A DNA stretch of 64,000 nt from Atherinomorus stipes (Eukaryota; Chordata; Actinopteri; Atheriniformes; Atherinidae): assembly GCA_023101725.1 (NCBI GenBank), contig JALJCO010001054.1:1-64000 (forward strand). The letters run 5' to 3'. Positions 61,981 through 64,000 of the stretch are shown piece after piece (within the stretch, counting starts at the first letter, position 1; each line of letters begins with the position of its first letter). The translations under genes and the position numbers were made by a program. The notes under the pieces are model-generated. The model made no database searches and was not told where the DNA came from. It saw only the letters and a list, made by a program, of their open reading frames with translations.

Positions 61981-62127
61981 CTACAAAGAAGCAGGTGTAA
62001 CGTAAGTTTAAGACAATTTAAAGTATTTGACATAAAACAAAAGCATCACTGCGAGCGGGAGACAAACTTTAAAGGTAGAGTCCAGAGTTTCCCCCTGAAA
62101 ATGAATGCTAGACTTGTGTGAGTGAAA

Positions 62128-62390
62128 TGAATGAAAAATACTTTATTCATCCCAGAAGGGAAATTCAGTATCATAAAAGCTCTTTTTTTTTTCTTTTTTT
62201 TGTTAAATAAACCAAAAAGTCAGTCAGTCTTGTTCTTCAGGGTGATGCTGCTGCAGGAATGAGTTTCTGTATCTCTCCGTCCTACGGTGAACCTGACGCA
62301 GCCTCCCAATGAACACACTCTGATTCTTCATCGTGTTGTGGAGAGGATGAAGAGTCCTCCATCATCTTCATCAGCTTGTGCAGCATTCTT
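62128..62390 (-). mobile_element. LINE/SINE 3' tail
   Basis: CTTTATTCATCCCAGAAGGG is the reverse of the common fish TTCCC-GGGAT-AATAAAG tail. The body continues to about 62390, with no intact frame. Confidence 0.55.
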
Positions 62391-62399
62391 TTTTGAACG

Positions 62400-63168
62400 A
62401 ATCCGGCTCAATCCGCACCTTTGGGCCTCTACTCTCGTGTGGCAGTGAGCTTTGCTTGCAACCTCCCCTCCCCTGACTGTATTTCGTCTTCTCCTCTTGT
62501 ATTGGTGTGTTCGGGATGTTTCTGGGCGGAGATTTGCATGTTGTCTCCAGCCAATGAGAGAAAGGCATAGCACTCTGTGGGCATAAACTCGTCAATTGGA
62601 GCAAACTTTAAAAAAATAAATAAATAGAAGAAAAATTTAAATATCAACACTCAAATTCTCGACCAAAAATAGCAGATGCAGCGAAGAAAAGGAGGTATTC
62701 TGCGGCGAAAAGAGCTTTATTTAATATTGGTTTGGCTTACACCCCCATCCGAGCTTTGAAGGAGAAGCTTGAAGCTGAGGAGCGATGCGGCCATTAGCCC
62801 GAGGGGAGGGGCACTCAGTTTGAATAGTGTTTACAAACAGAAACAGACACACTCTACCTTTACCAAGAGATAAAAGAAATTTAGCAAACACAAAAAAATA
62901 CTAATCATACAAAATATAATAAGATAAAATCAAAGAAATAAAACAATTTACAGTTGTTTTAGGAAAAGGTGAAAATAAAAGTTTTTAACTTTGATGTAAA
63001 ACTACAGAGTTTCATCAGACCTGCAGGTTTCTAACGAAACATTGGCTAGTTCTGATTCTGGATCCAGGAAGTAGACTTGACCCTGATGACCTAACAGTAG
63101 TACATCACACTTCCTACATGCGCGTTCATGCAATTCACGACACTACGGAAGCCGTGGCAGATGGGAAA
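62400..63168. other. Region upstream of exon 2, exon 1 not identified
   Basis: Holds the reverse copy of the 12560-12775 repeat (62390-62600) and a fragment of repeat H (63113-63160, CGCGTTCATGCAATTCACG). No signal-peptide exon ending in phase 2 with a donor was found on the minus strand. Confidence 0.4.
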
Positions 63169-64000
63169 GGGGATTATCACGCTTACCGGAAGTTCCCGGT
63201 ATTTGGTCACTTCCTCTTCCGGGCCATGTTAACGACAGCCGTTCCTGCTCTGTTATACTGTTTAAATCGGATAAACTCCAAACATACTTAAGTTTTCATT
63301 CCAGACTGAAGTGATACTGGATCAAAAGCTGGATCAAAGCGATCGATTCGCCGCGGTGAAGGACCGAACTTTATAATAAAACACACGTTTGTTTGTCGCC
63401 GGTGGGGCACGACACCGGCACTTCACAGCATGCTAGCATTAGCCAGCTAGCGTTTACTGACGTGCTTAACATTGTGCGTCTTAAAACACACAAACATCTG
63501 AAAATCGGGTCTGTACCCCCCCGTTTCCAGTGGAACAACTGGGGACTGCCAAGAAAGGAGACGTTTTCAGATGCTTGTGTGTTTACAGCCGCACAAAGTT
63601 AGGCACGTTATCGAGCTGGCTAATGCTAACCTGCTAACACAACTGCACAGTCTGCCGGCTACAAACAAACGTGTCGTTTTATTATAAAGTTCGGTCCTTC
63701 ACCGCGGCGAATCGGTCGTTTTGATCCACTTCTTCCTCAGCATCACTTCAGTCTGGAATGAAAACTTGGCATTGGCGTTTATCCGATTAACAAAGTTTAA
63801 CAGAGTAGTAGCTGGCGGACTACTGTTAGCAGGTTAGCATTAGCCAGCTTGATGACGTGCCTAACTTTGTGCGGCTGAAAACACACAAGCATCTGAAAAC
63901 GTCTCCTTTCTTGGCAGTCCCCAGTTGTTCCACTGGAAACGGGGGGGTACAGACCCGATTTCCAGATGTTTGTGTGTTTTAAGACGCACAATGTTAAGCA
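63169..64000. mobile_element. Palindromic MITE A6 (cut by window end)
   Basis: Begins GGGGATTATCACGCTTACC and follows A3/A4 through both halves until the window ends. The left flank is AA rather than TA, next to another repeat fragment (63113-63160). Confidence 0.88.

Noticed and set aside
59600..60608. CRISPR-like array (regular 35-bp spacing)
   Set aside because: No spacers: the whole unit repeats. The setting is a vertebrate intron, so this is a minisatellite.

Overview
The window looks like intron-rich vertebrate DNA, almost certainly from a teleost fish. It holds Tc1-like, hAT-like and Harbinger-like DNA transposons, L2-type and other LINE fragments, tRNA-derived SINEs and many short inverted-repeat elements. 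No bacterial-style operons, RNA genes or CRISPR arrays are visible.

I can support only one host gene. It is an alpha-2-macroglobulin (A2M) family gene on the minus strand, spread over about 60 kb from exon 2 (61980) to exon 34 (2127). I located 33 consecutive internal coding exons (exons 2-34) and a weak candidate for the last exon. They follow the exon plan known for vertebrate A2M: MG domains (exons 2-15), bait region (16-17), MG7/CUB (18-23), thioester exon with PYGCGEQN (24), alpha-helical thioester-domain exons (25-29) and receptor-binding domain (30-34). Exon 1, with the start codon and signal peptide, was not found. Splice phases agree at almost every junction, but exons 9, 18 and 21 have lengths that break the frame. 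The locus is therefore either a recent pseudogene or carries single-base assembly errors. Two introns (after exons 6 and 9) use GC instead of GT donors.

The introns are largely mobile DNA, often nested. From left to right: palindromic element A1 (0.7-1.9 kb); a VNTR-bearing element filling intron 32 (2.4-5.1 kb); inverted-repeat elements at 6.1-7.1 kb; a LINE fragment with a 37-bp minisatellite made from its own sequence (9.2-11.5 kb); MITEs nested at 13.0-14.6 kb; palindrome A3 nested in another element (17.1-18.9 kb); a hAT MITE (19.7-20.1 kb); a Tc1 copy with an internal minisatellite (21.5-23.1 kb); a 35-bp VNTR element (24.1-25.4 kb); an A-rich element (26.3-28.1 kb); a MADF-exon Harbinger-like element (31.3-32.3 kb); LINE plus hAT nesting (33.6-34.3 kb); palindrome A4 (34.4-35.6 kb); SINEs (38.7-41.3 kb); an L2-type LINE plus palindrome A5 (45.5-47.2 kb); a deleted Tc1 (48.5-49.4 kb); nested elements (50.6-53.5 kb); and inverted second copies of the two VNTR elements (55.9-57.3 and 59.0-60.8 kb).

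The most unusual theme is repeated minisatellite birth inside transposon sequence, in at least four unrelated element families. The second is a family of about 1.1-kb near-palindromes placed in the introns of one transcription unit, where each would fold into a long RNA hairpin. I see no credible new enzymatic or defence system.
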